Below, in pieces: positions 32,619 to 41,247 of a DNA stretch of 64,000 nucleotides. Location: NCBI RefSeq assembly GCF_014198605.1, contig NZ_JACIHU010000009.1. One strand, written 5' to 3'. This DNA comes from Rhizobium etli_C (lineage in GTDB: Bacteria; Pseudomonadota; Alphaproteobacteria; Rhizobiales; Rhizobiaceae). The notes beneath the pieces were generated by a model. That model was not told the origin of the DNA and did no database searches. It worked only from the letters and a program-made list of their open reading frames with translations. Each line of letters opens with the position of its first letter. The stretch's first letter is position 1. The position numbers and the translations under genes are program-made.

Positions 32619-34977
32619 CGCGCTTGGCTCCGGCCGTGACGAGGCCCTTGATGCGGCGGCGCCAGATGGCGAGCCCGCTCGCCGCCGTCAGCGCCAGTAG
32701 CAGCATGGTAAGCCCGCGCATGATCTGCTCGTCGGCCTGGGTCGCCGTCTGCGGCAGGTTCACGGTCGAGCTCTTCTGAGCGATCAGCGTGGCGGCTTTT
32801 GCCGTCGGCGCTGCGGCCATCATGTTTGCGATCTCTGGCGATGCGGCAGGCTCCTGCGTGACGGCTACGGCTTGTTCCGGTGCTGCATTTCCTGCCGGAT
32901 CCGCGGAGGCCCGGCGTGTCGCGCCGTCGGTTTCGCCGAACACCTTCCCGAAGTCCCAGCCTTCGGGCAGGTTGATTGGCAGCTTTGCCGAGCCGAGCGG
33001 CTCGTTTGCCGGCCGTGACGGCGTGACGTCGACAGCGACGAGGCTGGTGACGCGGGAGACGAGGTGGTGGGCAAGCGCCACCGTCTCGATATCCTTGTCG
33101 AGCCCGGCAGGATCCTGGCGTTGATAGGCGCGGGCTTCGAAATCGTCGATCTTGCGCCGCGCCCAGAGCTTGGAGATGCCGTTGCCGTCGGCGGCGTGAG
33201 CGATATCCATCTCCACGCGCCACGGCTGGTCGCCCGTCTTGCCGACGATCTGCAGCTTGCCGGCGGGCTTGTCCTCAGGCAGTTCCGCCGTCAGCACGAC
33301 GGGCTCGCCGCTGTAAAGGTCGGGCATCGGGTTCGGCGTGATGTCCTCGGCCGCGACGCCTTCGAAATTCGCGGCGATATCGGTCATGGCGGGGTTCTGC
33401 AGCTTGGCAAAGAGCTCACCCATGCGGCTTGCCACCTGATCAGCCGAGCCGATCTGGGTGAAGGTGCCGCGGCCGATTTCGGCGGCCTTGCTCATGAAAT
33501 AAGTATTGGGCGCCGAGCCGATGCCGACGGTGAAGACGCGGGCATCGCCGCGGTTTGCGGTGATTTCCTGGAAGAGCTGCTGCTCGTTGCCGATCGCGCC
33601 GTCTGTCAGAAACACGACCTGGCGCAGCGCTCCGCTTGCGACCGGCCCCTGGTTGCGCAGCGCGTCCTCAAGGGCGGGCAGCATTTCGGTGCCGCCGTCG
33701 GCGGTCAGGCCTCTGACATAAGCGATGGCTTTTTCGCGATTGTCTGGCGTGGCGGCGACGAGGCCCTTGAAATAGTCGGTCATCGTGTCGTCGAAACGGA
33801 TGACGTTGAAGCGGTCATCCGGATTCAGCTTGGAAATGGCAAGGGCCAGGCTCTGTCTTGCCTGCTCGATCGACTGGCCGGACATGGAGCCGGAATTGTC
33901 GATGACGAAGACCACCTCGCGTTTGGCCGGCGCTGCCGCATCCGGCGCCGTCGGCGGAGTGACGAAGGCGAGCAGATCGGTCTTGCCGTCCTTCACTTCG
34001 CGAAAGAGACCGGCGCTCGGCGTCTTGCCGGGAGCAGCCTTCCAGGTGAGCTCGAAATCCTTGTCGGCGGGGACGGAATCCCCTTTCAGGCTGATCATCC
34101 TCGCCTGGTCGCCGTCCTGTCCGATATCGACCCCATGGAAGGACGATGTGACGTCGCCGAGCGGAAAGCCGGCCTTGAGGTTGACGGCCAGCGAGACCGG
34201 GTTGATTTTGGCATTCTCGCGCGGATCGAGCACTGGGGCTTCGATCTTCTCACGGTTTTCCACTGGGTCGCGCGGCGTGGCGAAGCCGGCGCCGTTGTTG
34301 AATTCGACGGTCTGGACGATCGGCGCCGGATTGTAGCGCGGCGCGACGACCATCGGGAAGCGCAGCGAGAACTCGCCGCCCGACTGGCGGAGCATCTGCT
34401 GATATTCGATCTGCACGACGATCTCTTCGCCGGGGCCGATATTGGCGACCTGATTGGTGAACATGTTCGGCCGCTGCTGTTCGAGCAATGCCGTCTTCTT
34501 GCCCTCGGCCTTGGCCTGCTCGTAGATCTCGCGGGCTTCCTGGCGCGGCTTGATCTGACCTTCGATGAAGCGTTCGCCGATCTGCACCTTCAGCGCGTCG
34601 ACGGCGGAATTCTCCGGCAGCGGGAAGACATAGGTGCCCTCGACCCAGCCCTGGCTCGGGTTCTGGAAGCGCTGCGTCACCTTCACCCTGGCGATCGGTC
34701 CCGAGACGTCGATTGCGACGTCGGTCTTCAGCCGGGGCGCTTCGACGTAGAAGCCGGGTTCCTTCGACGGGAAGAGCAGCGAGCCGCTATTGACGTCGTT
34801 CGGCCGGACAAGGGCCGCGAGCTGACCGGATGTCTGCTGCGCCTCGGCGCGCGCGGCTGAGGCAAGCCCCAGCATGGCTGCGAGGCAGGCGACAAAGGCG
34901 GTGGCGGCGACAAGAAATGAAATGGAAATCCGGCGCATGCGCATGCGCCCGATGGCGAACTCATCTTCCAGAAACAT
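32608..34977 (-). CDS. VIT and VWA domain protein with LPXTA-type sorting signal (sortase target)
   Basis: 789 residues from the ATG at 34977, which has GAGGG before it. A basic N-terminus and hydrophobic segment (about 13-42) form a long signal peptide, followed by a VIT domain (about 65-200), a linker domain, and a VWA domain (about 350-520) with MIDAS DNSGSMSG. The C-terminus has LPQTA (about 741-745), a hydrophobic helix and a WRRRIKG positive tail, the three-part sorting signal. It resembles inter-alpha-trypsin inhibitor heavy chains in domain order. The next gene encodes its likely sortase. Confidence 0.92.
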   Translation of the reverse strand: MFLEDEFAIGRMRMRRISISFLVAATAFVACLAAMLGLASAARAEAQQTSGQLAALVRPNDVNSGSLLFPSKEPGFYVEAPRLKTDVAIDVSGPIARVKVTQRFQNPSQGWVEGTYVFPLPENSAVDALKVQIGERFIEGQIKPRQEAREIYEQAKAEGKKTALLEQQRPNMFTNQVANIGPGEEIVVQIEYQQMLRQSGGEFSLRFPMVVAPRYNPAPIVQTVEFNNGAGFATPRDPVENREKIEAPVLDPRENAKINPVSLAVNLKAGFPLGDVTSSFHGVDIGQDGDQARMISLKGDSVPADKDFELTWKAAPGKTPSAGLFREVKDGKTDLLAFVTPPTAPDAAAPAKREVVFVIDNSGSMSGQSIEQARQSLALAISKLNPDDRFNVIRFDDTMTDYFKGLVAATPDNREKAIAYVRGLTADGGTEMLPALEDALRNQGPVASGALRQVVFLTDGAIGNEQQLFQEITANRGDARVFTVGIGSAPNTYFMSKAAEIGRGTFTQIGSADQVASRMGELFAKLQNPAMTDIAANFEGVAAEDITPNPMPDLYSGEPVVLTAELPEDKPAGKLQIVGKTGDQPWRVEMDIAHAADGNGISKLWARRKIDDFEARAYQRQDPAGLDKDIETVALAHHLVSRVTSLVAVDVTPSRPANEPLGSAKLPINLPEGWDFGKVFGETDGATRRASADPAGNAAPEQAVAVTQEPAASPEIANMMAAAPTAKAATLIAQKSSTVNLPQTATQADEQIMRGLTMLLLALTAASGLAIWRRRIKGLVTAGAKRDGL

Positions 34978-35223
34978 TGGCGTACCCTCAATAACCAATT
35001 TTGGATAACGCAATGATGCGGCTTCGATCTCGGCGCGCTCGCGACCGAATTGCGGCGGTGTACGGCATTTGTTGCGGCTTATTCGTGGCGAAGGGCGAAT
35101 CCGACAATGCCCCTGATTCCTAAGGGCTTAGGTGACAAAATGCGACCGTTGCCGCCGCGAAAGTGCCGGACGTGATGCGGTCGAATGCGTGGCCCTGAAC
35201 CGTCGAGGCTCATTCCGCGGCTC

Positions 35224-36897
35224 TCAGGGACGGGTGATCCTGTAGACCAGCAAATCATTTGAATCCGTAAGCTTGGTTGCTGTCCTGTCCAGATAGTCGA
35301 TCAGGCCCTTATGATGCTCGACGAACAGCAGGTCCTGCTTGTCCGTGGCGTTCTTGGCCACGCCGAACAGATCCGCGCCCTGCGCGCGCAGTTCCTCGAG
35401 CTGTGCGATTGCGGTGGCGTCATCGGCGACGAATTTCGACCATTCGGAATCGCCTCCGCCCGGCGGGAATACCCAGCCGCGCGCCCTGCTGTAGTAGACT
35501 GCGACGGGATCACCGACTTCCGGCGCGATGGCGACGACGAGATCGCCCGGTTGCGTCAGCCGCGCCAGTTCCTCGCCAAGCAGCTTGCCCTTCATCGCGA
35601 CCGGCTTCTTCATCGTCCTGACGAGGGGAAGGGTCGACCAGCCGAGCGCTATGGCGACGATACAGATCGAGCGAAGCATCACTGCCGGCGTTAGAAAGGT
35701 TGTCGATGTAAGCCTTGCCAGAAGAAGCGCGCCATGGCCGCAGAATATCGCGACCGGCACATGGAAGATGTGGAGGTTCCACACATTGCTGGTGATCTCG
35801 CCCGCCGCCGCCAGATAAAGAATCAACGCCGCAGCCAGCCAAACATAGGGAATGGCCGAAAGGATGCGCTGCTTCGGGTCTTCGGCGGGTCTGGGCGGCA
35901 TCCACATACCGACGGCGAACAGCACCATGAACGGATAGCCGTAGAACCATAAGACCGAAGTGTTCCATACGGATTTGAAGTAGAACCTGTCCCGGACATA
36001 TGTCCAGAAGCCGTAATCCCAGATATAGCCGCCGCTGCCGGCGAAATGAAACGGCGGATAGCTGCGGGCGAGATAGATCGCCCAGCTGAAATAAGCGCCG
36101 ATGATGGCCAGGCTCAAAAGCCCTGACAGGAAGACCAAGCTCGCCTGCTTCCACTTCTTCTCCAGAATCCAGCAGACCGTCAGATAGAAGATGACGGCGC
36201 CGGCGGCGATGCCCGGAGGCTTTGACAGCACGCCGAGCGAGAAGCTGGCCGTGGCGAGCGGCAAGAGCCAGCCGCTGCCGCCGACCCAGTATTTGGCGAA
36301 CAGCCAGACACCAAGAGTGACCAAGGCCAGCATCGCGGGATCAGGAAGAAACGAGCTGTCGATCTGGATCGCCGCCGGCATCAGCGCGTACGCCAGTGCT
36401 GCCGCGTGGGCGTGCCTCTCTCCCCAGCACAGCGCCGTCAGCCTGTGCAGCGAAAACACCGTCAGCAGCCCGAACAAGGCCGCAACCACGCGGCCGAACC
36501 AGTCGTGCCAGCCGAAGAGTTGGTAGAGCAGGGCTGAGAGATAGCTGACGATCTGGAACTCGCGGCCCTGATAGCTTGGCCCTGGCCCGGTCCAGCTGAC
36601 CTCGGGAAAGAAGATGTTCCAGCTGCGCTGCTGGAAGTTGTCGGCCATCATGGCGGTGCTTATCTCACGCCAACTGAAGCCGTCGACCAGCGGCAAGGTG
36701 ATCTTGTGGAACCTGAAGACGATCGCAATAATCAGGATCCCCAGCAAGATCGCCGTGTCGAGGTTCAGATAGTTGCGGGCAGCCATTTCCCGGTCGATCG
36801 TCTCCTGCGGGTATTGCCGACTTTCGGGCCGATTCAATTCCAGGTCGTCCGGCGCGAGACGCAGCGGTAGGGAGGGCTTGCGGGGCGGCTTTCTCAT
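35224..36897 (-). CDS. GT39-like membrane glycosyltransferase (ArnT/PMT superfamily)
   Basis: 557 residues: a short charged cytoplasmic N-terminus, a first helix at about 48-64, a large periplasmic loop containing the GT39-type acidic pattern (LVDGFSWREISTAMMADNF, the first-loop Asp/Glu), about ten to eleven more membrane helices (RVVAALFGLLTVFSLHRL etc.), and a C-terminal periplasmic domain (about 450-557). Such enzymes move a sugar from a polyprenyl-phosphate donor to lipid A, protein or other acceptors. No donor synthesis genes lie nearby, so the acceptor is unknown. It is divergent to the aspartate aminotransferase gene. Confidence 0.82.
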   Translation of the reverse strand: MRKPPRKPSLPLRLAPDDLELNRPESRQYPQETIDREMAARNYLNLDTAILLGILIIAIVFRFHKITLPLVDGFSWREISTAMMADNFQQRSWNIFFPEVSWTGPGPSYQGREFQIVSYLSALLYQLFGWHDWFGRVVAALFGLLTVFSLHRLTALCWGERHAHAAALAYALMPAAIQIDSSFLPDPAMLALVTLGVWLFAKYWVGGSGWLLPLATASFSLGVLSKPPGIAAGAVIFYLTVCWILEKKWKQASLVFLSGLLSLAIIGAYFSWAIYLARSYPPFHFAGSGGYIWDYGFWTYVRDRFYFKSVWNTSVLWFYGYPFMVLFAVGMWMPPRPAEDPKQRILSAIPYVWLAAALILYLAAAGEITSNVWNLHIFHVPVAIFCGHGALLLARLTSTTFLTPAVMLRSICIVAIALGWSTLPLVRTMKKPVAMKGKLLGEELARLTQPGDLVVAIAPEVGDPVAVYYSRARGWVFPPGGGDSEWSKFVADDATAIAQLEELRAQGADLFGVAKNATDKQDLLFVEHHKGLIDYLDRTATKLTDSNDLLVYRITRP

Positions 36898-37135
36898 GCC
36901 GGCAGTTCATCAGCAGCGGCTTAAAAAGCAAATTCATCCAAATTGAGTACTGACCCTCCTCCTCGTGCTAAGATGGCAAGAACCCCGGCTCGCCCTCTAT
37001 GGCGAAAACGATCAATAAGAATCATTGCCCCCATCACGCCTTTGCGCTTGAAATGCCGTCATACATTGGACATAGAGCTAACCGCAGAACTCCGGTCCCG
37101 GCTTTCTGCCCGTTTCAACCATTAGGACCGATATC

Positions 37136-38338
37136 ATGGCCTTCCTTGCCGATGCTCTTTCCCGTGTGAAGCCTTCAGCCACCATCGCCGTCTCCCAGAA
37201 AGCGCGCGAGCTGAAAGCAAAAGGACGCGACGTCATCGGCCTCGGCGCCGGCGAGCCGGATTTCGATACGCCCGAGAATATCAAGAAAGCCGCCATCGAC
37301 GCGATCAACCGCGGCGAGACGAAGTACACGCCGGTTTCCGGTATTCCCGAACTGCGCAAGGCGATCGCCGCCAAATTCAAGCGTGAGAACGGCCTGGAAT
37401 ACTCCTGGGAGCAGACGATCGTCGGCACCGGCGGCAAACAGATCCTGTTCAACGCCTTCATGGCGACGCTGAACCCCGGCGACGAGGTCGTCGTTCCGGC
37501 ACCTTACTGGGTTTCCTACCCCGAGATGGTGGCGCTGTGCGGCGGCACGCCGGTTTTCGTTTCCGCGACCCAGGAGCACAATTTCAAGCTCCAGGCCGCG
37601 GATCTCGAAAAGGCGATCACGCCGAAGACCAAGTGGTTCATCTTCAACTCGCCGTCCAACCCGACGGGTGCTGCCTATACGCATGCCGAGCTGAAGGCGC
37701 TGACCGACGTGCTGATGAAGCATCCGCATGTCTGGGTGCTGACCGACGATATGTACGAGCACCTTACCTATGGCGACTTCAAGTTCGTCACACCTGTCGA
37801 AGTCGAGCCCAAGCTCTACGACCGCACGCTGACGATGAACGGCGTCTCCAAGGCCTATGCGATGACCGGCTGGCGTATCGGCTATGCAGCCGGCCCGATC
37901 CAGCTCATCAAGGCGATGGACATGATCCAGGGTCAGCAGACCTCTGGCGCGACCTCGATCGCCCAGTGGGCGGCCGTCGAAGCGCTGAACGGCACGCAGG
38001 ACTTCATCCCCGAGAACAAGAAGATCTTCGAAGGCCGCCGCGATCTCGTCGTGTCCATGCTGAACCAGGCCAAGGGCATCGTCTGCCCGGTTCCGGAAGG
38101 CGCCTTCTACGTCTATCCGTCCTGCAAGGGCTTGATTGGCAAGACGGCGCCGTCCGGCAAGGTTATCGAGACCGACGAGGATTTCGTTTCCGAGCTTCTG
38201 GAATCGGAAGGTGTGGCTGTCGTTCACGGCTCGGCCTTCGGTCTCGGTCCGAACTTCCGCATCTCCTATGCGACCTCGGAGGATTTGCTCGAGGAAGCCT
38301 GCCGACGCATCCAGCGCTTTTGCGCCGCCTGCAAGTAA
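37136..38338 (+). CDS. aatA: Aspartate aminotransferase, class I (subgroup Igamma-like)
   Basis: 400 residues, PLP-dependent transfer of the amino group between aspartate and 2-oxoglutarate; some rhizobial relatives also act on prephenate. The PLP Lys lies in NGVSKAYAMTGWRIGY at about 236-251; the Asp/Tyr pair is in LTDDMYEHLTYGD, and the Arg that binds the side-chain carboxylate in FRISYATSE near the C-terminus. The signature SPSNPTGAAY is also intact. The ATG at 37136 begins MAFLADALSRVKPSAT, the usual N-terminus. A terminator follows directly, so the gene is monocistronic. Confidence 0.93.
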   Translation: MAFLADALSRVKPSATIAVSQKARELKAKGRDVIGLGAGEPDFDTPENIKKAAIDAINRGETKYTPVSGIPELRKAIAAKFKRENGLEYSWEQTIVGTGGKQILFNAFMATLNPGDEVVVPAPYWVSYPEMVALCGGTPVFVSATQEHNFKLQAADLEKAITPKTKWFIFNSPSNPTGAAYTHAELKALTDVLMKHPHVWVLTDDMYEHLTYGDFKFVTPVEVEPKLYDRTLTMNGVSKAYAMTGWRIGYAAGPIQLIKAMDMIQGQQTSGATSIAQWAAVEALNGTQDFIPENKKIFEGRRDLVVSMLNQAKGIVCPVPEGAFYVYPSCKGLIGKTAPSGKVIETDEDFVSELLESEGVAVVHGSAFGLGPNFRISYATSEDLLEEACRRIQRFCAACK

Positions 38339-38363
38339 GCCGGTTGCGCTAACATCGATCGAA

Positions 38364-38391
38364 GGCCCGCCGGCGACGGCGGGCCTTTTTG
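38364..38391 (+). terminator. Terminator after aatA
   Basis: Eight-base arms GGCCCGCC / GGCGGGCC with a GGCGAC loop, followed by six T residues. Confidence 0.85.
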
Positions 38392-38416
38392 TTTGCGGCG
38401 TTGACGGTGTGGCTGC

Positions 38417-38428
38417 ATGTAGCTACAT
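38417..38428. promoter_or_regulatory. 12-bp perfect palindrome, probable Phd/YefM operator
   Basis: ATGTAGCTACAT lies eight bases before the antitoxin ATG. YefM-type antitoxins bind TGTA-TACA palindromes and repress their own operon; the half-sites TGTA and TACA are both present here. Confidence 0.6.
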
Positions 38429-38436
38429 TTGACGTC

Positions 38437-38697
38437 ATGAAGACCGTTTCGATCCGTGACGCGAAGAACCGCCTGACCGAGCTTGCCCGCGAGGTCGAGG
38501 AAGGTGAGACCATTGTCGTGACCCGCAACGGCAAGCCGGTCTTCGATCTCGTGCCGCATCAGAAGCGCGGCGGTTTGAACCTGGAGGCTGGAGAAGCCTA
38601 TCTCCGTTCCAAGGGCATCACGAGGACGGAGATGTATATCGCCGACGACTTCGACGATCCTCTGCCGGAAGATTTCCTTCTGAAGCCGCTGCCGTGA
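38437..38697 (+). CDS. Phd/YefM-family antitoxin
   Basis: 86 residues. The N-terminal Phd fold (MKTVSIRDAKNRLTELAREV, then GETIVVTRNGKPVFDLVP) binds DNA as a dimer, and the C-terminal half (EMYIADDFDDPLPEDFLL) carries the acidic toxin-binding segment. The ATG at 38437 starts the fold; the longer frame upstream is not conserved. The palindrome at 38417-38428 is the likely operator. It ends in the toxin's GTGA start overlap. It is the second toxin-antitoxin pair in the window and differs in antitoxin fold from the one at 4653. Confidence 0.88.
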   Translation: MKTVSIRDAKNRLTELAREVEEGETIVVTRNGKPVFDLVPHQKRGGLNLEAGEAYLRSKGITRTEMYIADDFDDPLPEDFLLKPLP

Positions 38698-39086
38698 CCA
38701 TGCGGGTCCTGCTTGACACGCACATGGTGATCGCGATTGCGCAGAAGCAACTGACGGAACGTTTCCCGCGTGTCGAGCAGCTGCTTTCGGACCATGCCGC
38801 CAGCGGCTTCGTCAGCGTCGCCAGTCTTTGGGAAATTGCCATCAAGACGAGGCTGGGAAAATTGCAGCCGGGATTGCCGTTAGAGACCATTCCCGTCTAT
38901 CTCCGGGAGGCCGGGCTGACGATCCTGCCCGTCGAGGTCCCGCACGTCATCATCGCCGCCGATCCCGAGCCGGAGACGCGCGATCCCTTCGACCGGCTGC
39001 TGCTGGCGCAGTGCAAGGTCGAGGGCTTGCAGCTTGCGACGATCGACCGATTGCTTGTCGACCATCCGCTGGCGCTGCGCCTCTGA
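38694..39086 (+). CDS. PIN-domain toxin (VapC-like)
   Basis: 130 residues from a GTG that overlaps the antitoxin stop in a GTGA arrangement; an ATG two codons later (MRVLLDTH, 38700) is also possible. The PIN acids are in LLDTHMVIA, in SLWEIAIKT (Glu) and in DPFDRLLLAQ (Asp), and ATIDRLL carries the fourth. This combination of Phd antitoxin with a PIN toxin of the TA/VapC type (DUF/COG3744 subgroup) is common. Target RNA unknown. Confidence 0.85.
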   Translation: MTMRVLLDTHMVIAIAQKQLTERFPRVEQLLSDHAASGFVSVASLWEIAIKTRLGKLQPGLPLETIPVYLREAGLTILPVEVPHVIIAADPEPETRDPFDRLLLAQCKVEGLQLATIDRLLVDHPLALRL

Positions 39087-39140
39087 AGCGCGTCGCAATC
39101 TTTCAGCTTCGCTCCCAGCGCTCCAGGTTTTTGATTTCTC

Positions 39141-39190
39141 GCATGTCGTCATCGCAAAACCGCTGCACACTTTTGCGCGACATGCTTTAG
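39141..39190. repeat. Partial RIME-like palindrome
   Basis: The stretch with CATGTCGTCATCG, AAAACCGCTGCACACTTTT and GCGACATGCTTTA matches the second palindrome of the element at 2129-2242, with several substitutions that are mostly compensated on the other arm. A single isolated half-element, 55 bases after the PIN gene. Confidence 0.65.
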
Positions 39191-39371
39191 GCTTCCATCC
39201 TGATTGAAGACCTTGCGGCATCGATTCCGCTTTGCCTCGCAAGTCGTTGAATTCCGATTCAAATCGTGACGGGGAGCGCCGGCGGCGCGGGTGATCTCAG
39301 GTTGCGGGCGGCCGCCAAACCAACTAGATATCCGCCATCGAGTTCAAGTTGCCGCTTTTGGAGGCCGGATT

Positions 39372-40277
39372 TTGCAGCAGAGTGCCGTCATCGTCTGTTC
39401 CGACGTCAACATGCTGCCGGCTGCCAGCTGCACCCTGCTGTCCGTCAAGCGCAATCTGGCGAAGGCCGGTGTTGAATTCCTGCTTCTCGGCATCGACCTG
39501 AAGCCGAACGAGGTCGCCGAGGTCGAAAGCTTCGCGCGCCTGCACGACATGACGATCAAAGTGCTGCCCTATGCGACGCCGGATACGGCGCGCCAGGCGC
39601 GGGGTCGTTGGTCCGCCGCCACGCTGGCGCGGCTCTATATGGATCTGCAAATTCCGGAGAATATCGAGCGCCTGCTTTACCTCGACGCCGATGTGCTGGC
39701 GGTAGCGTCCGTCGACGAACTCTTCACCAGGGATCTCCAGGGCAAGGCGCTTGCCGCCGTCGATGACTATGTCATGGCCTTTCCCGAGAAGGCGGGCGCG
39801 CGGCAGCGCAAGATCGGCATGGGCGAGGGCGGACGCTATTTCAATGCCGGCGTCTTGCTGTTCGACTGGTCGGTCTGCCGAGCAAAGGGACTTTTTGCCA
39901 GGACCCGGGAGATCTTCGAGGATCGCTCGCATCTGTTCGAAAACAACGATCAGGATGCGTTGAACGTCACATTCGACGGCGACTGGCTGGTGCTCGATCC
40001 GCGCTGGAACACGCAGACGGGGCTGCTGCCTTTCGTCGCCCGGCCGGCGATCCTCCATTTCACCGGGCGTAAGAAACCGTGGCAGGCGACCGTTCCCTGG
40101 GTGCACCGTCGGATGGCCGTGCGTTATGCCGAGGATCTCCGCAACACGCCGTGGGCCTCCTTCTGCAGGCAGCCGTCGGCGGCGGGCCGGGTTGCCGGTT
40201 TCTTCTCGCATGTGGGAAAGCAGATCGGCGGGCTAACGCGGCTTGCACGGATGCGCGCCTATTTCAGCAACAGCTAG
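39372..40277 (+). CDS. Glycosyltransferase family 8 protein
   Basis: 301 residues. The start is set at a TTG at 39372 because GGAGG lies eight bases upstream and the GT8 domain begins directly (QQSAVIVCSDVNML); a longer frame from 39291 starts before it without a ribosome site. The DXD metal motif is DAD (about 105-107) in LLYLDADVLAVAS, after the nucleotide-binding strand AVIVCSD. HFTGRKKPW is the typical end of the GT8 catalytic domain. GT8 enzymes use UDP-sugars, for example in LPS core synthesis. The next gene, 28 bases downstream, is a possible partner. Confidence 0.85.
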   Translation: MQQSAVIVCSDVNMLPAASCTLLSVKRNLAKAGVEFLLLGIDLKPNEVAEVESFARLHDMTIKVLPYATPDTARQARGRWSAATLARLYMDLQIPENIERLLYLDADVLAVASVDELFTRDLQGKALAAVDDYVMAFPEKAGARQRKIGMGEGGRYFNAGVLLFDWSVCRAKGLFARTREIFEDRSHLFENNDQDALNVTFDGDWLVLDPRWNTQTGLLPFVARPAILHFTGRKKPWQATVPWVHRRMAVRYAEDLRNTPWASFCRQPSAAGRVAGFFSHVGKQIGGLTRLARMRAYFSNS

Positions 40278-40305
40278 ATCGTCCTTGGAAAGTGCATGTG
40301 AGCCG

Positions 40306-41175
40306 ATGGAAATAATTCCGAGCGATATCAGGACTACGATCGCCGAAGATGGCGGAATGAATCTCCTGACACCGGAGGCGTGGAAGGCGCTGCTGTCGCG
40401 CTATTCCCACATCGTGCTGGTGGCAAACAGCGAAGCGGTCGATTTCGAACGGCTCAGAAGCGAGCTGCCGGAGACGGCGCTCTATGTCTTCTTCAACAAT
40501 GTCTACAAGGTGCTCGACGAGCCCTTTTCCGGTCATGCGGTGGTGGTTGCCCGCAGCGGCGTGATGGGCGCCAATATCGTCCACCGGCGCGAGGTGGGCG
40601 ATGTCCTGCGCTCCTTTGCCGGCGATGACTTCCTGGGTGTCATCAATATTTGCGTCTCCCCGGAGGAAAATTTCAGCGAGGAGAGCCGCTTCAACGGCGC
40701 CAAGGCCCGCCACCTCGATCTGACGCAAATGCTTGGCGATCTCTATCCCCAGGGCAAAATCGCCACGAGCGGCTTTGCGATGGCGCTCTGGCTCGCCGAG
40801 CTGCAACTGCCGGGCAAGATCCTGCTTGCCGGCTTTTCGGCCAAGAGAAGCGAGAAGTGGAAGGTCTTCGACGTGCACGATTGGACGTTCGAGCAGATCT
40901 TCCTGCGCCTCTTTGCCAGGATGGGTTCGATCTCGATGTTGGGCGGGGTCGATGCCAGCCCCTATTCGGCGCTCGCCAAGCGGTTTCCACAGGTGCCGCC
41001 GATCGAGATCGCGATGACGGCGGCCGAAGTCTTGTCCGAGCGGCTCCATAATGCGAACGGCCAGATCGACAGGCTGATGTCGGTCACCAAATCCATTCGC
41101 GCCGTCGAAAACTTCTTCCGGCGCTTCAAGCCGAAAACCCGTAAAGAGCGCTTCCTCGAAAAAACGAAGGAATGA
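40306..41175 (+). CDS. Putative sialyltransferase-fold glycosyltransferase of unknown specificity
   Basis: 289 residues with no signal peptide. I recognise no close family. The middle has IATSGFAMALWLAELQLPGK (about 152-171), ILLAGFSAK, and VFDVHDWTFEQ (188-198), which resembles the SSG...GIDFY...H pattern of GT42/GT29 sialyltransferase-like enzymes, where the Ser/Gly loop binds the CMP-sugar and a His acts as base. N-terminal VLVANSEAV and the VVARSGVMGAN loop may be nucleotide-sugar contacts. The basic C-terminus (RFKPKTRKERF) could touch the membrane. The preceding GT8 gene is 28 bases away, so surface polysaccharide synthesis is the likely setting. Assignment is by motif only. Confidence 0.55.
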   Translation: MEIIPSDIRTTIAEDGGMNLLTPEAWKALLSRYSHIVLVANSEAVDFERLRSELPETALYVFFNNVYKVLDEPFSGHAVVVARSGVMGANIVHRREVGDVLRSFAGDDFLGVINICVSPEENFSEESRFNGAKARHLDLTQMLGDLYPQGKIATSGFAMALWLAELQLPGKILLAGFSAKRSEKWKVFDVHDWTFEQIFLRLFARMGSISMLGGVDASPYSALAKRFPQVPPIEIAMTAAEVLSERLHNANGQIDRLMSVTKSIRAVENFFRRFKPKTRKERFLEKTKE

Positions 41176-41247
41176 TTGCCGCCGGTTCTCGTCGGAGGGC
41201 GTGACCTGCCGAAAGAGTTTCTTCGGCGATCAACCTCCGCGCCGTCT

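Noticed and set aside
33064..34860. A 598-codon open frame on the plus strand
   Set aside because: Antisense to the VIT/VWA gene, no ribosome site and no recognisable domain.
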